A DNA stretch of 7,459 nt from Gammaproteobacteria bacterium (lineage in GTDB: Bacteria; Pseudomonadota; Gammaproteobacteria; Arenicellales; JAANXG01), in contig JAANXG010000044.1 of NCBI GenBank assembly GCA_018263405.1, forward strand, positions 1 to 7,459, in the 5' to 3' direction. Below, piece after piece: positions 4,801-7,459 of this stretch. A program made the position numbers and the translations under genes. The notes beneath the pieces are model-generated. The model saw only the letters and a list, made by a program, of their open reading frames with translations, was not told the origin of the DNA and did not search any database. Position 1 is the first letter of the stretch, and each line of letters begins with the position of its first letter.

Positions 4801-6982
4801 TCGGTACCTGCTGAAGCTTTGACAAAATCCGGCTGATCGTCTGGATGCCGGAGACTTCCACGGTTAAATCGATATGAGCGATGTGATCTTTCTTGTCGAC
4901 GTTGGTCGACACACCTATCACATTGATACGCTCATCCGCCAGGATGTTGGTAATGTCCCGCAGCAGGCCATGACGGTCGTAGGCCGTGACGGCGATATCC
5001 ACGGCGTAATGCTCGCCGGCATCCGTACCCCACTGAACCTCCACAAGCCGGTGGGGAGCATCGGTGCGTTGATGCAGTATATTGCTGCAATCCTGCCGGT
5101 GGATGGTAACCCCCCGACCACGGGTAATAAAGCCGATGATCGGCTCCCCGGGGACCGGCCGGCAACAAGCGGCGATGTGCGTCAACAGGTTGCCCACGCC
5201 ATGGATCTTGAACCCGCCCGGCCGTTGCCGAGTGCTCGCGGGTCGCAACTTTTCCGTCGCCGCTTTTGTCGGCACCACCGGGCCGGCCAGCTCCTGGGCG
5301 GCGCCGACAATGCGCGCGGATTTGATTTCACCCTCGGCCCGCAAGCGCAGCATATCGTCCACTTTATCGTAACCCATCGTATGCGCCAGTTTTTCAAGCT
5401 TCACGGAGGCCAGGCCCACGCGCTGCAATTCCCGTGTGACGATCTGGCGACCCGAGGCGATGTTTTCCTCGGCAAGCTCCTGTTTAAACCAACGTTGAAT
5501 GCGCGAACGGGCCCGTGACGTCTTGATGTAACCGGCGTGGGTGCTCAGCCAGTCCCGGCTGGGACCACCGGTTTTGACCGTGAGAATCTCCACCTGCTCG
5601 GCATTCCGGAGCGGGTAGCTTAGCGGCGCGATGCGGCCGTTGACCTTGGCACCCCGGCAACGGTGGCCCACCTCGGTGTGGATGGCATAAGCCAGATCGA
5701 TGGGGGTCGATCCGGCCGGCAAATCGACGACCTCGCCCTGGGGCGTGAACACATAAATCCGATCCTCGAATACATCCGATTTAACGCTTTCCATGAATTC
5801 CGCGGCATCCGCCACCTCGTCCTTCCATTCGAGCAACTGCCGCAGCCAGGCCACTTTACGTTCCAGGCTCCGATCCGCCTTGCCGCCCTCCTTATAGCGC
5901 CAGTGCGCCGCGACCCCGAGCTCATTGTGCTCGTGCATTTCGTAGGTGCGGATTTGGACTTCGACGAATTTCCCTTGGGGACCCACCACCGCCGTGTGAA
6001 TGGACCGGTAGTCGTTTTCCTTGGGCGTGGCAATGTAGTCGTCGAATTCTCCCGAGATGTGCGACCAAAGCGTGTGGACGATACCCAGGGCGGCGTAGCA
6101 CTCGCCGACACCATCGGTCAGTATCCTCACGGCGCGGACGTCAAAGATCCGGTCAAATGCCAAGTCCTTGCGCTGCATCTTGTTCCAGATGCTGTAGATA
6201 TGCTTCGGGCGCCCGTAGACTTCCGCCTTGATGTCCGCGCGTTTGAGCTCTCCGTTCAACTTCTCGATGAATGAGTCGATATATTTTTCCCGATCCACCC
6301 GCTTCTCGGCGAGTCGCCGGGCGATATCATGGTAATCCTTGGGATCGAGATAGCGCAGGGATAGATCTTCGAGTTCCCATTTGAGTTGCCAGACTCCGAG
6401 GCGATTGGCGAGCGGGGCGAAGATATCCAGGGTTTCCCGGGCGATGCGGCGCTGCTTGTCCTCCGGCAATGCCTTCAGCGTGCGCATGTTATGCAGGCGG
6501 TCCACGAGCTTGACCAGCACCACGCGCACGTCCTCAACCATGGCGAGCAACATTTTTCTCAGGCTTTCCGTGCGCACGGTTTCCTGGATGCGGTCCCGCG
6601 ACGCCCCCGTGAACCCATGGATCGTATCCATCTTGGTCACGCCTTCAACAAGCCTGGCTATGTCCGGTCCGAATTCTTCCCGGATGCGATCGATACCCAC
6701 ATCCGTATCCTCGACTACATCGTGCAGCAGGGCTGCGGCCATCGCCTCGGCATCCAGTTTCAGCTCGTGCGCGATCGTAGCCACCGCCAGGGCGTGGCTG
6801 ACAAACGGTTCTCCGGAAGCACGGTGTTGTCCCTGGTGTGCGCTGTCGGCGAACCGTGCCGCACGGCGTATCAAATCCAGTTCGGCATCACGACGCCGGC
6901 CGGAGATTCCCTCCAGCCAATTCTCAATCCCGACGGGCTCCGGACCGCCGCCGGACAAAAATTGCATGGATGGGTGAACCAA
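4769..6982 (-). CDS. relA: RelA-type (p)ppGpp synthetase with intact hydrolase motif
   Basis: Makes the alarmone (p)ppGpp from ATP and GTP/GDP on starved ribosomes during the stringent response, and may also degrade it. The 737 residues hold the full long-RSH layout: HD hydrolase domain (about 40-190) with R54, H63, HDVVED (87-92) and DRLHNMR (161-167); synthetase domain (about 230-365) with YGRPKHIYSIWNKMQ, the EFDD motif at 312-315 and EVQIRT; TGS domain (about 406-470); a helical region; a conserved cysteine/RIS region GVGNLLTHIAACCRPVPGE (595-613); and a C-terminal ACT domain (about 660-735). Sequence is closest by eye to E. coli RelA (EFDD, GFITRGRGVTIHRQDC), yet unlike that protein it keeps every hydrolase residue I can check. 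The longest frame starts at TTG (6982-6980), with GAGG 9 nt upstream; an ATG five codons in (MQFLSGGG) is the alternative. It overlaps the DUF924 gene downstream. Confidence 0.95.
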   Translation of the reverse strand: MVHPSMQFLSGGGPEPVGIENWLEGISGRRRDAELDLIRRAARFADSAHQGQHRASGEPFVSHALAVATIAHELKLDAEAMAAALLHDVVEDTDVGIDRIREEFGPDIARLVEGVTKMDTIHGFTGASRDRIQETVRTESLRKMLLAMVEDVRVVLVKLVDRLHNMRTLKALPEDKQRRIARETLDIFAPLANRLGVWQLKWELEDLSLRYLDPKDYHDIARRLAEKRVDREKYIDSFIEKLNGELKRADIKAEVYGRPKHIYSIWNKMQRKDLAFDRIFDVRAVRILTDGVGECYAALGIVHTLWSHISGEFDDYIATPKENDYRSIHTAVVGPQGKFVEVQIRTYEMHEHNELGVAAHWRYKEGGKADRSLERKVAWLRQLLEWKDEVADAAEFMESVKSDVFEDRIYVFTPQGEVVDLPAGSTPIDLAYAIHTEVGHRCRGAKVNGRIAPLSYPLRNAEQVEILTVKTGGPSRDWLSTHAGYIKTSRARSRIQRWFKQELAEENIASGRQIVTRELQRVGLASVKLEKLAHTMGYDKVDDMLRLRAEGEIKSARIVGAAQELAGPVVPTKAATEKLRPASTRQRPGGFKIHGVGNLLTHIAACCRPVPGEPIIGFITRGRGVTIHRQDCSNILHQRTDAPHRLVEVQWGTDAGEHYAVDIAVTAYDRHGLLRDITNILADERINVIGVSTNVDKKDHIAHIDLTVEVSGIQTISRILSKLQQVPNVINAERRLQ

Positions 6983-7062
6983 GTCGATCAGCCTCGATCA
7001 TCGTCGCGGAAATTGCCGGAACTTATTACATGATTGCCCCACCGAATCAATTCTGACGAGGG

Positions 7063-7152
7063 CTATCCACTATATCCTCTAAATGACGTTCCCAGTTTGA
7101 ATTGTACACCCGTGTCCCGCAACAACTCCGACACTTCCTCCGCGAATTTCAC
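7063..7152 (-). pseudogene. 3' end of a possible small ORF interrupted by the repeat array
   Basis: From the GTG at 7152 the minus strand reads VKFAEEVSELLRDTGVQF, then KLGTSFRGYSG and a TAG (7065-7063). The frame closes with a TGA inside the first repeat. If the whole array (7155-7330) is removed, this frame joins without a stop to one on the far side that reads MLALLKSVEIEA from the ATG at 7367. The result is a 42-residue ORF. The composition looks protein-like, but I recognise no family and the statistics are weak for so short a frame. It could be chance or the tail of a degraded gene upstream of relA. Confidence 0.25.
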
Positions 7153-7154
7153 CA

Positions 7155-7330
7155 GTGCTCAACGCCTTTCGGCATCGAAGATCGGTGAACCGGCGCTCAT
7201 ATTTTGCGAATCGGCAGACGCCATGTGCTCAACGCCTTTCGGCATCGAAGATCGGTGAACGTGTGCGCCAGGCGGCGGACGAGGGATTCGCGTCGTGCTC
7301 AACGCCTTTCGGCATCGAAGATCGGTGAAC
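7155..7330. CRISPR. minimal CRISPR-like array: 3 repeats, 2 spacers
   Basis: Three perfectly identical 36-bp direct repeats lie at 7155-7190, 7225-7260 and 7295-7330, separated by two unrelated spacers of exactly 34 bp (7191-7224 and 7261-7294). The bases flanking each repeat differ, so 36 bp is the exact unit. The repeat holds a small GCC-TTTC-GGC hairpin and ends in GGTGAAC on the plus strand, loosely like the GAAAC end common in CRISPR repeats. This favours plus-strand transcription with a leader in 7034-7154, but orientation is uncertain because no copy is degenerate. Repeat length does not fit type I-E or I-F. No cas gene is present and the relA and flanking genes are unrelated, so this is an orphan array, a remnant, or a different kind of interspersed repeat. 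No further copy is seen in the 129 bp to the right edge. Confidence 0.68.
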
Positions 7331-7393
7331 TAGCCTCGATTTCCACGGACTTGAGTAGAGCTAACATCAAAGGTGCGACGAGCCCGGGGTTGG

Positions 7394-7459
7394 TCAGGCG
7401 AACTCAATCACCAATTCTTTATTATCCAACCATGGCATTGGCGTTGGGTGATCGGCGAG
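7394..7459 (-). CDS. possible C-terminus of a gene running off the right edge
   Basis: The minus strand is open from the window edge for 21 codons, reading LADHPTPMPWLDNKELVIEFA, then TGA at 7396-7394. The other two minus frames close sooner in this stretch. The residue mix looks like a genuine protein tail, but it is too short to assign to a family. If real, it is transcribed toward the repeat array and relA. I cannot exclude that it is a chance open frame. Confidence 0.33.
   Translation of the reverse strand, partial: LADHPTPMPWLDNKELVIEFA

Noticed and set aside
5663..6274. Plus-strand open frame of 203 codons opposite relA, with several others nearby.
   Set aside because: These are antisense shadows of relA, with no ribosome binding sites or recognisable domains.
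7034..7258. 74-codon plus-strand ORF running through the repeat array.
   Set aside because: It includes two repeat copies in different frames and has no domain; it is best explained as a spurious ORF over the array.
7365..7400. Possible degenerate fourth repeat one period (70 bp) after the third copy.
   Set aside because: Base-by-base comparison shows no meaningful similarity; the same holds one period before the first copy (7085-7120).

Overview
The window looks like a piece of a gammaproteobacterial (or close relative) chromosome. Every recognisable gene is on the minus strand. The evidence for the lineage is a RelA-type alarmone synthetase carrying the EFDD synthetase motif, a class-2 (cytosolic-type) malate dehydrogenase, and the general GC-rich codon use. 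No species can be named from the sequence alone.

Layout in transcription order, from right to left. At the right edge (about 7394-7459) is what may be the last 21 codons of a gene that continues outside the window. Next comes a short array at 7155-7330: three identical 36-bp repeats separated by two unrelated 34-bp spacers. It has the form of a minimal CRISPR array, and no cas genes are in view. Then comes relA (4769-6982). Its 3' end overlaps a DUF924 gene (4156-4800), so the two are probably translated together. An AT-rich two-gene cassette follows (about 2630-4139): a UbiE-like methyltransferase and an unrecognised, charged, helical protein whose genes overlap by 4 nt. After it come argE (1422-2618) and mdh (296-1276). 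The last 295 bp at the left edge contain no gene but hold a large imperfect inverted repeat with 43-nt arms, resembling a small non-autonomous mobile element.

The most informative structural observation is a perfect 31-bp direct repeat (2599-2629 and 4140-4170) flanking the AT-rich cassette. One copy carries the DUF924 stop codon and the other carries the argE start codon. Deleting one repeat unit (1541 bp) would place the argE ATG 5 nt after the DUF924 stop. This strongly suggests that relA, DUF924 and argE were once contiguous, and that the methyltransferase pair was inserted precisely at that junction. The junction copy next to the methyltransferase keeps the original ATGGCGGATTC start and now opens a 19-codon leader ORF. 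That leader ends inside the methyltransferase ribosome binding site.

Functionally, relA (stringent response), argE (arginine synthesis) and mdh (TCA cycle) are housekeeping genes. The accessory content is the inserted methyltransferase pair, the repeat array and the inverted-repeat element. No transposase, integrase or cas gene is visible.
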